Of a stretch of DNA of 64,000 bases, positions 41,904 through 55,659 are shown in pieces. The notes beneath the pieces were generated by a model, which saw only the letters and a program-made list of their open reading frames with translations, searched no databases and was not told the origin of the DNA. Origin of the DNA: Yponomeuta sedellus (taxonomy: Eukaryota; Arthropoda; Insecta; Lepidoptera; Yponomeutidae); the NCBI GenBank assembly GCA_934045075.1, contig OW203731.1, forward strand, positions 8,909,975 through 8,973,974, in the 5' to 3' direction. Numbering within the stretch: the stretch's first letter is position 1; the number at the start of each line of letters is the position of its first letter. Both the position numbers and the translations under genes were made by a program.

Positions 41904-42563
41904 TAGGGACCCAATATTTTTGTGCTCCCGGGCCTCTGATCACCAAACTACGCCACTGCTTTAAATTCTTGCCAGCAGTAAAGTCGTAAAGTGACCACTC
42001 AGACTATATAGTGCTTAGGATATATTTTATGATGGAGTAGGCTTGCTGACTTTGTGCCAATGCCAACCATCCTTTTAACTTAGTTGGTTTAATCCACTGG
42101 AAAGTTCAATGATACGTGCGAAGTCAAATGAGCAGCTTACCTTCAAAGCTAGATAAATCACCAAACCTATCCCAATAATAACAAAGTGTAAAAAAAGAAG
42201 AGAGGTATTACGTGATGGCTGAAATCTGCTCGCCAATAAAACTGAAAAATACGAGGGCCACAAATAAAACATCTGCTGTCTTACACCGACCGACTAACAT
42301 TAAACCGAGTTAAGTAAACACCTTACACATACGAGGAAAAATCAGGTCTTTATCTGCTGAAATCTTCGTGTTGTTGGGTCATATTATAATGAGCTTATTT
42401 TAGGATCTTTAGGGTACGTTCACACAAAGCTATCACTTGAATTATTACTTTAGTTATCTTCTTCATGAATACGATACGTTGTTCAAGGAATCAATGCGCT
42501 ACTTTTGAAAGCACCATTTTAGCTCAGCATGTTTATGGAGTTGTTTCAACCACAAAAAGAGTA

Positions 42564-42728
42564 TACACTTTTTAATGCACTAACTGCTAAGGACAATTTT
42601 AAAAACCTATTTTGAGGCTAAAAATTCCACCCATGCCGGGATTCGAACCCGCGACCTCTGGCATGGATAGCCAGAGGCCGCGGGTTCGAATTCCGGCATG
42701 GGTGGAATTTTTAGCCTCTAAATAGGTT
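42564..42728. mobile_element. Hairpin element with B-box-like arms and 13-bp target duplication
   Basis: The arms 42,604-42,662 and 42,670-42,728 (59 bp, few mismatches) enclose a 7-bp loop. Each arm carries a pol III B-box-like core (GGGTTCGAATTCC or its complement). CACAAAAAGAGTA occurs at 42,551-42,563 and exactly again at 42,729-42,741, a target duplication of the size left by LINE-driven insertion. A second copy of the hairpin lies near 59,668-59,746. Confidence 0.75.
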
Positions 42729-42741
42729 CACAAAAAGAGTA

Positions 42742-45700
42742 CATAATGCAACTTGTCTAAACACTTGTCATCCCATCCAGATACATTGATTCGCACCACA
42801 GCTTAGTGTCTCGGCAAAACGAGATTTTATGAACAATAGAGTCGTCAACACCGTGGCTCTAAAAGGCCATGCCCTTAGTATGCAAAATAAATTGCACAAG
42901 CGGTTACGTTAGTTACGCGACTTTCCACGTACGACTCCATAACATTCAGTAAGTAAACACGCGTGTGCTGCGCATGCGCGTGGTGACTCACGAGTCGTTT
43001 AACTTGCCTGAATTATTTGTTATTAATGCATGCATGTGCGCCATGTTATGGCAACTGACATTATTAAAGTGCCGAGTTTCGCTATCAACATCCAATTTAA
43101 TTGGTTAGGTAATGTGTGAAAGAGAAGCAAAAGATTTGTGCAGGCAGCGAATTAAGTAGGCGTTTGAAAAATAACCCACAGGCGCTTTATATTCTTTTTC
43201 GCCGTCTAGCTAGAGAATTTTAATATAAATTAAAAGTTCGTAGGGACGCTTCCCTACGTTGTTGTTGCGATGAATATAGTAATAGAGTGTTGATTAATGT
43301 TTTCCTTGCCCACGCACATTTTATTCGATGGGCGGATTCTTCACGCGATACTAATCGGTTACTGAGTCAGTAGGCAAACCGGCAGTGTTATGAAGATCGA
43401 GCCGAGCTTCCAAAGAAACATTCCTCTTCAGTCATTTCTAAAAGTTTCCATCAAAAAAACAACAGACGAAACGGGTCAAGGGTGTAGTTTTAAAAGTCGA
43501 CCACGACTCACGAGGCTTGGAAGTGGTAGAGAATTGCAAAATAAAACAAAAGGCACGCGATGGTCGCATGGATCGCCATAAAGTGTCAATCTGATCGTCG
43601 ATGTGGACGAATCACGTGTGTTTGTATTGAAAAAAATTGTATCTGCCTATAGATATCTCTTTTATCATTCTCTCTATCTAGATTGCAAGTATTTTGTTGA
43701 TTTACAAAGCAACTTGAAAAGGGCAGTAAAAGTGTGCTGATTAGGGCTTACAAAACCGGTTCCACTATATAAGATGGTTCCGAATGCACTTAGCGCGGAT
43801 AGATGAACTTTGAAGAGGCTTATCTTCAGTCAAAGTGAACCGAAATTATCTGTATGTGTTTTGTATGACTGTTGATAACAATCTTTAACTCAGAAAACTT
43901 TTTCTCACAGTCTTGTCTCCGGGTGCGTGGGTTTCATTGCAACGGAAATCCGCATGACGCGAAGGTTCTATTACGCTCGTGCGAGGCTTTAGCGCTGACG
44001 TCAGCTCCGCTTGCACACGACACTGACCTACGAGTGGGTAGAGACACCTGTCTACACCCACATTCAAATTTGTTGTTTATCGTCCAGCTAGTGCACGACT
44101 ATGATTCTGTCAGTTCGTTGTTCAATAACATGTCTCTATATTGCATAAATTTGTTTGGCGAATTATTTGATGAAATCATATTACTAATTTTGAATTCTTT
44201 AATCTGACAAAACCAAATTTACAAGTCTTTCAAGTTTGATATCGGTGTAATTAATGTTGTTTTTCGTGAAAAAAGATTGAGATCGTCGTAAATGCCACTG
44301 GTGTCACGAGATGACCTAATTCGTTAAAAGGTATCTACTTCTAAATAAACAGCGCTAGGCACAATCCTAAATATGATTTGTGGCACAAATCTCGGAAACC
44401 GTCGGTGACAGAGTGGAGTTGTGACTGACCCCATTTAGTCCAACCACACGCTCGCTGCACTACCACACATTCACTCACTCTCTCTGAACGTATCTTTCAT
44501 CAACGACATCTTTCTAAATTCACGTTTTTTTTCTATTTTGTCGGCTTTGCAGTTAGGAAAAGCCAAATTACACCGCCCTCTTCCCAATGACCCGGTATTG
44601 AAAAAGCGCATTTTCATGTGAAGTTTAAACCGCTGCACTGTTATAAAATTCAGCTGGATGATTCATTGTTTAGATGGATAGGCAACGAAACTAATTTCAA
44701 CAAAAATCAACAAACGCCTGTAATGTTTATATCAAACCAAACCGTACATCACTGTTCGCGATCTCAGCCTTTTACGTTTTATCATCAATCATGGCAAATT
44801 CAGCAAACATAATAAAATATCTTTTCACACCCGACGAAGAATTTGGCAACAGGACTAAAAATACACTATGGATGTGCTTTTGCTTCACGAAAAGTCGACT
44901 GAATAAACATCCCGTATTATTTAAGAGAATTCAGTCATTTGGACTGAATTATTTCGAATGATTCAAATGGTCAATAGCCGATTTCAGAACTAAACCTACT
45001 TCGTTTAATAATTAATATACTTAGATGACTAATTTCTAGTATTTACCTTTATTAAGATTGTACTGAATAAAATTTGAAAAGGGCTTTCGACATTGAAACA
45101 AAATTAAGATAATTTATTTAATTTCCAACCTTCATAGTAAAATCTTTTATTGGCTGCCTGTGTGCCTGCGTTGCTATGGATTGCTTCCAATATATTTAAA
45201 ATATATAAAATATATCTCGCAGAATAAAAATACGCAGAGGGTTTTTTATTCCTAAGTTATCTATTAGATTTGATTCGGGTATTCAGCCATACGGTGCAAT
45301 TGGCGGCTGACGTGGCAGAGTTTCTTACACAATATGTATATGTTTGGCATACCGCGCTAGGCTAAATTCGGATCTCAATTGACTTTCGCAAGCCGATGAA
45401 TGAATCGCCGCTAATGGCAAATATTTAGCGCAGCTATCCTTCTAGAGTCGACGATGGCCAACGCACTGTCAAGCTTGGCGCCAAATCAAGTTAGTATTAG
45501 AACGGCAAGCAATTTAAATGATCGAAATTAATTGCAGCCCAATAACCATAATGTATGAACAGACATCGCTGTTCTATCAGGATCAGGATCCGTTCCTCGA
45601 CGCACCGAAAAGTCAAAATAAGTGAATTCTGCATGCAGCATAAACGTCCATTTGACAGTACGTTCGTTATGTACGTCCTTGTACATTACTTTGTTTCGCG

Positions 45701-47210
45701 AGCAATAAATCCATTTTATCATAACGGGAATAATGAGCGTAATCATTTTGTAAAGCCTAGACCAGCAGCAGTAGCTTAAGAAAGCACGGCTTGGTGGACT
45801 ATTGTTTGCAGCAGCTAAGATACGTTAAAACGCGTGGCAAACGATAAGTCGCACGTTGATATGCTAGAGCTGCCGTTGTCAAAACTTGAAGGCAGCTCCT
45901 TCCGACGATAAACAGACGCGGTCTGTTATAGTCTTGCTGAAAACATCCTTTTACGTCATCTCATTGGTGCGTGTAGACACCGGAGTAGGTAACTTCAGCC
46001 GCCACGCGCTACACTTTATTTTACATACAAACATAGGATGGGAGTGCAAACGTAACCAGGAAGGAAATTAATATAGGTAGGTAGGTTGATAGATCATACA
46101 AGATCGGCTGAACGGTAACATGATATAATAAGTTGTGTTATTTTATTACATCACGATGGAAATTCGGTGTCTTACGTAATATCGTAGACATTTTCCGGCG
46201 ATTAGTAAGTATATAAGATTTTAACGCTTAGAAAAATAGAAATATGTCTTTGGAAATTATTGCTATCGTATCGGCCTACGCTGTTCGTATGTGAGACCAT
46301 TTCAAAAATACGTCAGCAACGTGCCATGATATTTATATTATTGTAGTGAACAGCTAAAATGAATTGCCACAATAAATTCGATCGGGAAAATACCAAATTC
46401 ACAGCCAAGGCCAAGGATTGGCTGTAAAACTTTTACTATCTGCATTTGTCGATAGAAAATGTGCAGCAGAGGAGTGCGGTATGTTTGCCGTACTAAATAA
46501 ACTAGGCTATTTCAGAGACCGCGAGAATTTCTCAATGAGTAAGCTGAGTGGCGCAAACACTGATTTTCTATCTGAGAATAGGGACCCGACCTGGGCTTTG
46601 TCCAATTTTAAAATTACATGCATTCTTCGGTGCAGCCAATTTCCGTGGCCGAGACAAGCACTTGACAAGCTGCCTTTTTTTCCTTCCACGCTTTGTAGTT
46701 TCGGGCAACATTCTTCTAGTTGTTATGTAGGAGTTTGGCATTAAAACATGCTCTCGGATTAACGATATCAATATATTACCAACGGGTGACGTCCCGCTCT
46801 GAGCGCGACCATTACATTTGGGTATTTTAATCGGGTAGCAGATATTTCCGGACACCATACGGCTGCCCGCCCACCGTTCCTTAGCTCTTCCTTGATATTT
46901 ATTTTTTAAGCGGCGAAAATTTTCCCAATCTATCTTAATTTTTTCAACTCGAGCCTTCAAATAGATCATTGTTTGAATAGTCAATTACTCGGTCAATTCA
47001 CAGAAGCCTACACATAGAGTCGTATGAATGTATTTCCTTCATTTAAATTACACTTTGTCTGGACTACATAATATACACATAGTATTCCAAATAACAAGAT
47101 ATCGGTTTATTTTCTGTCCACAAATTTCATTCGGATATAAAACAACACTGTAAAAGCAACAGAATGCACTATTTGTGGAAAGACTGGAGCCTAAACTAGA
47201 TCAAAAGATC
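42742..47210. other. Non-coding stretch without recognised genes
   Basis: Both strands were read for motifs. Open frames are short and have no family signatures. No RNA gene was recognised. Confidence 0.4.
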
Positions 47211-47213
47211 TGT

Positions 47214-47250
47214 TTCTCACAACTGTTTTTAATAAAAACGGTTGTGAGAC
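47214..47250. repeat. Short hairpin TCTCACAACTG
   Basis: TCTCACAACTGTTTTTA faces TAAAAACGGTTGTGAGA with one mismatch and a very short loop. Isolated; meaning unknown. Confidence 0.55.
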
Positions 47251-50200
47251 GAGCAACCGACGACGCGAGCTCCGTCTCTGCTCACCATGATTAAGCTCTG
47301 CGAATCGGAGCGAAACCTGATCGGACTTTTCCGATATAACAACACCCGTAAGTAAATTCGGACTAAAAGTCTACAATATAATAAAAATCTAATTGAAGTT
47401 TCTTTTACGACCTCAGCCACGTTCGTAAGTAAATAAATATAGTCACGTTCGCTGTAACTGTAAGAGACGTCGAACAATCACACTGATTAATCCAAATTTA
47501 TCGCCATTGGCACCTGCTACCCTCCCATCAGGGGCCAATTACTCTGAACATCCACGGAATGTCGCACGAAACAGGCGTCACAAACTTGTGAAACAATTTG
47601 CTTCAGATACCCCTGATGTAACAATGAAACTATCGCCTCCTTGGCAACAACCACGGACCGGGTCGGCGGATAATAAAGCCGTAGGATCGGCCAAATTAAA
47701 CATCGTTTATCAAAAGCAATGTTGCATTACGCTCGTGGGTAACAAATATTTAACCATGTGTATGTACATTAATTCTCCTGTTGTTCTGAATGACTGGCCT
47801 ATTTGCTGCAACAGCAATGGTTTTATATGCAAGAGACACTAATACGTGATGCAGCATTTATCGTAAAATACAAAGATTATGTTGCTGCGGACAGTCCTCT
47901 TGTATGTGCTCGTGGCTCGGAATCGTAAAATGCAACTACTAGCTTTGAAAGTGGAAGCTGCCAATCGGGGCATATTTACGAACAAGCGTCAGTAAGTCAA
48001 AACAGAACTAAGAGGATTGGATTCACCGGGCGTCCGATTAATTCGGCAGACGGTACGAGAGCTGGCGGCCACACGTGATGCTGCTTAGACTAGACTAATT
48101 TGCTCCTCTCAAAAGATTGGCCGACATCTTACTTGAAATTCCGGAATCAGAAACTGAATGTTACAAAGCAATCACTCGAAAATCTATTTTTTTTAAGATT
48201 TTTCGAGTATCTAGCTAGCTTCTATGTTGCGATTAGACGGCGTAGGACAGAAGAATCTTTTTAGTATTCGACCGGGGAAAAGCCGGGGCCCGTGCAAATC
48301 CCATTCACCCGTCACATCCCACGTGTTGCGGCCGAGGCTGGCACCGTGCCGCGTGACGAGATCTCGTCTCATTTCTATGGAGAATGTCGCCGCAGCACGG
48401 CAAAATCTGAACAATGTAAACCACTTCACAGACTTAATGATTCAACTTCATTTGGTTCGGTAGTATAGTTTAACTTTGACATAATACAACTTATTTTCTA
48501 TTATCTTAGAGCGCTTGTAGGCTGCAACTTGTAGTCTTGTTTAGAGATTTATATGTAGTTGTATACCATAGCTAACTTCTCCCTAGTCTCAATCATCTTG
48601 ATGTCATCACAGGCAACATTTAAGTTGAATGACACAAAATATCCGATAGAGAAAGAAATTATCTTCTTCAGCCAGTGTGACTAGTAGGAATTCTAATCTC
48701 AATCGGCAGCCGTAAAATACAGCGCTAATTTAACGTTCCTGCGAAATTTCTGTCAAATAATTTTATTGCGCTCATTCGTTAACACCTGTCTTTCCTGGTT
48801 ACTAACTGAAGGACTGTAACAGATAATCTGAAACCGCACAAGAATTTGCGCATGTTGATCATTCCTTTTTGGCAGTCGTCGTTATAAAAAATTAAAAAAT
48901 CAACCCACGCATAGAAAAGCGGAGCAGAACTCTCTAGAACACTGTCCTGAAACCAGTTAGTTCATACACATGCACTTCAATTAATGCGAAGTCGGACGTT
49001 AAAGGCCTAATGCAAGAAGCAAATTATAGATATCCCGCTTTAATACCAGTTCAGACGATTTATTATGGTGGGCTAGTCGGCCACGCGAATAACTAACGAC
49101 TAAAACGAGCTCTGTTTTAGGTCAACGCTGAACAAATACCAAACGGGTCGTTCGGACGCTTCCGCGGTCTATTTCTGAACTGCATCAGGAACGACGACGG
49201 AGACTAAGTGTTGCTGGGACTTTTGCGACACGCCTGTGTAGTGCCGGCGTAGCTTGTCACAACTCACTGCTTCCTTGGAGACCCAACTTTTCGGAGAAAT
49301 CCAATGTGACATAATTTAATATGTATACGAGTAAGCTCTACATAGAATGTGTAACGTTCACATTGTTCAAATTTACAGATACTTTAGGCTGGTCGACAGA
49401 TTTGGCACGGAAATTCACAGCGACAGCGAGCCGACAAAAAGACGAGTGGATTTTGATGGAGAGCAGGTTGCGGAAATGGTCATTCGAATTTCGCGAATCG
49501 TGTGGCGGCCGACGTCTCCACAGAAAGTACCTAGTGCAATCTAAATAAGGAGTAGTTCAACGTACCCATCAGTCGTCTAGGAAGACATTGCTCGCTCAAA
49601 TATTTATCATAGGTATAACTTTTTTCCTTACATTTCGTACGTCTTGTCTGAAAAATATATTGTAGGAGACATATAGATACGTAAGTGGAAAAAATTAGGA
49701 CGATTAAAAGCGTAAGGCGTAGGCGGTAACAGCTTAGCAGCAGCAGTGCAGCGCTAATATAATTTTTATGAATATGTATAAAAACAATATTTACGAACAT
49801 GAAAGAAGAGCATTTTGAAGACGCGTCGCATGCAAGGTTGAAAGATTTAAGCTAGTACACTATGCACCTGGGGTAAATATTTAATAAGCCATCGTGGACT
49901 ATTTGTTGCAGATACATCACACTTATTTACAGTGGACTCTAGCCTGTTTGACCAATCTTTTGCATTAGAATTCGGCTATAAGTCTGATTGTTACGGAGAT
50001 ACTAGATGGTAAACCCATTTAGCAGTATTTAAAGCAATATGCACCTGAATTTCAAAGGAGAAATATCGAGAGCTGAAGCACTTTTCCATGTAGGCGGTAA
50101 CGAGACTGACGTCGTGTCGCCTCTTGGCAAGTGCTGGGGCGTGAAACAAGGAATTGCGTAAAAGTGTCGTGGACGCCTCACTGGAAGGAACTCTCCGGGA

Positions 50201-53200
50201 CAACAGAAGTACAAAAATACCATTCGTGTCCATCACCGATGGCAAAAATAGCACATCGACTTCAAACAGTCATTTGCGATAATTTCCAGGTCAAACGAGT
50301 AATTAAGGCTACCGTCGTTGCGATCTGACACTTCATTTGTTTCGAGCGAGTCCTACAACTACTCTATTCACACCCTCATTTGTCGAAATAGATTTATGTC
50401 CTTTCAGTGCATTTGTTCGTAAGCACTCATTTCCGATTCAAGAAACAAACTAGCTCTACATTGAAAGGTATATTACGAGTATAACAAATAATACAATGTG
50501 TCAAAATCTATTCTCATCGGAATAGGTAAAGCATATCTGTCGATTTCTTGAAAATTGTATTAAGCAAGGACTGCACATAACAGTTCGACAGTATATGTTG
50601 ACTATTAGTTCTTTGTAATTTTTTTCAGAGTGCAGTAGAGCAGCCAAAACAAAGATGACATTACGTAATTAAAAGTAAAAACTATTTACGTAGTTCGATT
50701 ATCGATAAGAGATGAACACATGAGGAACAGGGGTGACAACTAGAACTAGTGGAATTATTGAAAGAAAACTACGAACACCTAAACTTGGAAAAATCTTGGA
50801 CTCGGTCCAAGCAGCTGATTGATGAGGATGGTCATTTCGTACACGGCCAATCCCGAGCTTTTTCTTATTATTTAGCGGAATAGTGGACCGAGTCTATTTC
50901 TGTGACGCCAAAAACAAGTCTTGAAATAATTTTACACCGGTTTCCTAATCGAATTCTCAAACTGGAAGTTGCTTCAGAAAAAAACAACCCAGTTATTAGG
51001 AGACTCATATCTACATGTGCTAGTAAAACATAACAGCATCACGCGAAACCGTTAGACAAACCAGACGGGGCATGCACCGCTGCCTTTGATACAGCAGCAA
51101 AATATAGAAAATTAGACAAACTACTTGCTCACGAATCACTTAACATTTTAATTAAAACTTCTGTACACTATATTTTTCATCCCAAGAAGAAACTATTAAA
51201 TTAATATGAAAGCTGATAAATGAAAATGTTCGATAATTAAGCGCCACGGTAAGGTATAGACCACGCATGCGTGAGTCTTTGATTTGACGAAAAGTCATAT
51301 ATTATAAAAATCAGAACATATAGTGCGCGGTGCAGGCAGGCGTGGGAGGCGTTAGCGCATAAGCGCTAGCAACCCGACCGGAGAAGTAAATCTAGCCAGA
51401 TGCTCCACATTTTATACACAGAATAGAATACAATTCACTTGGCGATAAAAGAAATTTAACCAGCTATTTTCGTCAGCTCATGGTCAGTATTCGCCCCTTG
51501 GCTTGCTAGTTACCTCCATGCATATTTTTGCCCAAAAGAGAAATTGCAAGTACTAATTACGGAAGTATAATGTCATGTTATTATGATAAGAAAGCACGTA
51601 ACTAACAGGTTTCCGCTGAAGAAAATCTTTAGATGCAGCCAATGTTGGTGCACTTAAAAATAGACAATATTTTCATACTTTGCAGAGCGCAACTAATTAG
51701 TGTTTGTCCCTGGACTCACCGAAATATTGTGGATTTGCCAAGCATTTAGCCGTTCAGAGATGAGTAACGTGAAGGTTAATTACCTGAAAATATAAAATAC
51801 ACAATTAGTACCAGCGGCGCAGCAGCATGCAAAAACAGCACTTAGGATAGAAGCATGTTTACAGGTTGCTGAAAAATCGCCGATATTCGTCCAGGTACTA
51901 CTCCAAGTTTTAGTAGTTTGTAATTTACGTCTGAATAGTTTATAAGTAAATTAGCGCATAAACTATTAAGATGAAATCAATTAGCGCATAAACTATTTAA
52001 GATTAATATTACAGAATTACCGATTAACAGACGTTAGAACCTAGAAGGCAGTGATAAATTGCCAAGAAGAATGGAATGAAAGCGGTGCGTCGCGACACGG
52101 CGCCTGAAGGAATGATTACAAAAAACGGTAATTAGGGAAACGCACAAATAGCATGTAAACAAGTTAGTCAGGAGCCAGCATAAAGTGCCCACGCAAATAC
52201 TCCCACAATACTATTTAGGTTTACTGCGATTATCACGAAGGAAGGAAAAACAAGAAACCGCTCTGTAATTTCTTCCAAAACACTGCAACGCTAGTGACAG
52301 CCAGGCGATGCAGGCGCAGGCGTCAAGAATATGCAATCGGCTCACAATCGTTTAATAGGTCAGGTGTCTGAAGTTCGTTAATCTCTGAACTGACAATTAT
52401 TTTTGCCGCCGACACGGCGGGCTACGATCATCGTATCGACAAGCCAAAAGGATCGGCCATTCTGGCGGTGTACCAAGGAACGCGGTCGGCCCAGCCTAAC
52501 TACTGTAGATACATTTCGCGACCCAACTTGGCTTTTTATTTGACGACTTCAAGCTACCAGAGCTGTGCGCACTGAGAAGATTACCAAATATCACTGATGA
52601 AAACCTAAAGCTAGCGACTCAAACGTGCTTGCGCATTAAGACAAATATTAAATATGCATTAATGCCGGGATTTCAGACGTTTAGCACTGATTTTGTATAA
52701 CCTGAAATGTATTATAAATCGTCGGCAAATAAGCGAATACTAATATCCAAGTGAAGTGCCGCATTACAGGTAGAAGTAAAATGGCATTTTTCCTACATAA
52801 ATATTATGTAGGTAGGTAAAATGGCTAAAATGGAGATGATTGGGGAATTTGGTTAGGGGAGGAGAAGACGTAAGATGGACTAAGCTACTAAATGGTGGCC
52901 AAGACAAGACCAGGTCGACGGTCGGTGGGCAGAAAACTGCATTGTATATAAATGATTCCTGGTAGCATCGTGTTTGTTGATTTTGGATGGGAGTGCGAGA
53001 CAGGTGTAAAACAGCTATACCTCCTGTTATTTTCAACCAGTGTTTTAGATCGGCGCATCTAATACGGATCAGCGTACCAGCGAACCGAATGACCGAGTTA
53101 TGAAACACGCGAGGATAACAAATAAAACCGCGAGTGCGTTACATCGGATGTTGCGAACAAGTGCACCTAATTAAATTATCCCGTTTCGCAAGCCCGTATG

Positions 53201-55600
53201 GCCGTATTTCCATCGACGGGCGAGCATCGAGACATTGCGAAACTTGCGTCACCAAGAGCCAAACGTACCCGAACACTCGGCTGCAAAGGATGACGCCCCC
53301 AGATGACACCGCCCAGACAGAAATAAATCTGCAACCTAAACAAACCGGGCATTTCCGGCGGGCACGTTGCAACTGACAGAATAATTTTCCAACCCTTACT
53401 AAGTATTTTAACCGCATACTGGTCATGAGACAGTCAGTGCGCTTGCCATTCGGCGTTTAGCGATTGCGGGAGACATGCCACCAATGGACGCAATATTACG
53501 CAAGTTGGCCGCACCACCCTTGACTCACTGAGGACAGAATTAACACATCAAGTGGATTTCACTGGAGTCTCTCGCAGCTGCATCGCATCTATCATCAAGC
53601 CGTGTTACATAGGATGAAAGGGAACTTAGCAGGAATAAAGCGCAGCTCTCCTTGAAAAAGAAATTAAATCACATATCCCCATAATCCACATTCAGAGAAG
53701 AGTGCTTAATAGAGCACATTAATCGTTGCTTTAACAGACATCATATTTTCGTATGTCACTGGCATATTCCGTCGGATGCACATAAGTCACCAGGTAACAT
53801 GCCCGCTGTCGTCGGGTACCAGATTGGCAACAATCCGGCATCTATTTCTACGTAAATTATCCCGTTGCATGATTTACGGCCGCGGAGTGGTGGTGACCAC
53901 AGGGCGTTTGCCAAAACGAGGATTATTACTAACCTGCCTCGCCGAGCTAAGAAATCTTAACTGTACCAATGAGTGCGAGTAGCTATTTATGTGACAAACC
54001 ATACGTTTCCAGCGTCTACTATAATTATTAACTGCCGCAGCACTTATCGGTAAATCAGTAGAAAAAGTGGAATACAAAGAAATAGAATAAATTTTTTGAC
54101 GCCCATAGAATTAGCGAATAACGAAGAGACAAAGAACTAGAATAATAGAGATTCGAATGTCTTAACATCGCGCCGTAATAGTTGCCGATACTAATGACTC
54201 GAACACTATTCACGCTTCACGCGTGTCGTCTCCACCTTCGCCGCCCAACATCTAGGCAAGCGGCAGTGACCGCATCCAATCACTCAATAAACTATCCGAA
54301 TGTCAGTGGTTCTACATTGAGTTTTACAACGTTTCTTACGAATATTGTACAAGAAAGGTTATTTTCGCCGACGCCCAAGGTCGTAACGAGTAAACATTGA
54401 CGATACATGGTAGCAAATCTTGCTAAATGTATATAAACATGAACTTGTGGATACATATCTAAGACTAGCTAATATGATTACTGGTATGGATATAAGAAAC
54501 TCGTTTCTTAATGACAATTTCATTTTGGATTACTATTGGAGATCGCCGCTTCACCGAACCTAATGAGTTTCAATGGAAGTTTTGATGGTATCCAAAAACT
54601 CTAGATACGAGGATTCTGGAGCAGTGAATCATGCATTCTACTCGGCCGCATAGCTCTTTGCATTTCCAAGCATTGACGTCAAAAACGCGCAAATGGCTCG
54701 TGTCCGTTATGGAGAATCCTATCCATTACTATTTGCGCAAATCTATACATACAGCAATTTTGATATTTTGCCACCGGGAAGAAGTTACGGACAAAAATGT
54801 ATGAAATACGAGCCATACGCATTAATTAATTCTTGCATGTAACTCTACCACGTCACGGAGTAGTTTCGAAATAACTACATGTTTTGGACAACGGGTTTAG
54901 TGCATGTTGTTTCATGAAATCTCTACGCCCCTGTTGCAGGTGATGAGAACTATTCCAATTCAACACACACTCAGGCAACATCAATGACGTCACAGAAAAT
55001 CTGGTCAGAATATTTTGAATATGTAATTATATAACGGTAACGACAACTGGTTCTAGCTAGTTTTTTTACGTGATTAAAGTCCTTGCTCTCGTCAATATCC
55101 ATCTACGAGTTTGTTGCTTATACCAGTAATAGAAAAGTATTTTCGATAAAAACTTAGTTAACTTTAATAGCGTTGCCGTTCCAGAGAATGAAATTAAATT
55201 CTCCTGTGACTGCGAGATTTTTTATGCGAAACTAAATGCTTGAAGGAAATGTTTTAATAACATCCATTTGGTTACAAGAGTTGCAACAAAAGTGTTTCGC
55301 GTTTCAGGGTAGATTTCAATTTAGGTGGCGGAATGCTGAAAACGATAGCAAGATCGGGCGGTATTCGAACGAAACAGAAAGTTGTGGGTGACACGTCCAG
55401 TTGACACGGATCCAAGATTCTGTCGTCAGATTACGGTAACGTTATCACAGGCACTGCACCGAGCGCTAATCGCAGCCGATGACACCCCAGCGTTAATCAC
55501 ACACAACTCATCCGCCACAGCAAACATACTTATATTATGATCTACATGAATTCCTGTAATTATTTGTAACGCCTTTGACACCTAATAGTAATACGTACAG
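47251..55600. other. Long non-coding stretch without recognised genes
   Basis: No gene, tRNA or clear transposon was seen. A small 30-bp tandem duplication of AATTAGCGCATAAACTATT occurs at 51,949-51,997. The rest has short random-looking frames. Confidence 0.4.
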
Positions 55601-55659
55601 AGTACACGGAAAAAAATTTGCTTTAGCAAAGTACCAATTTGGCTTTGTTAAAAATTACT

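Noticed and set aside
46418..46984. Open frames of 108 and 138 codons on opposite strands
   Set aside because: They overlap each other, show no conserved motif and have ordinary intergenic composition.
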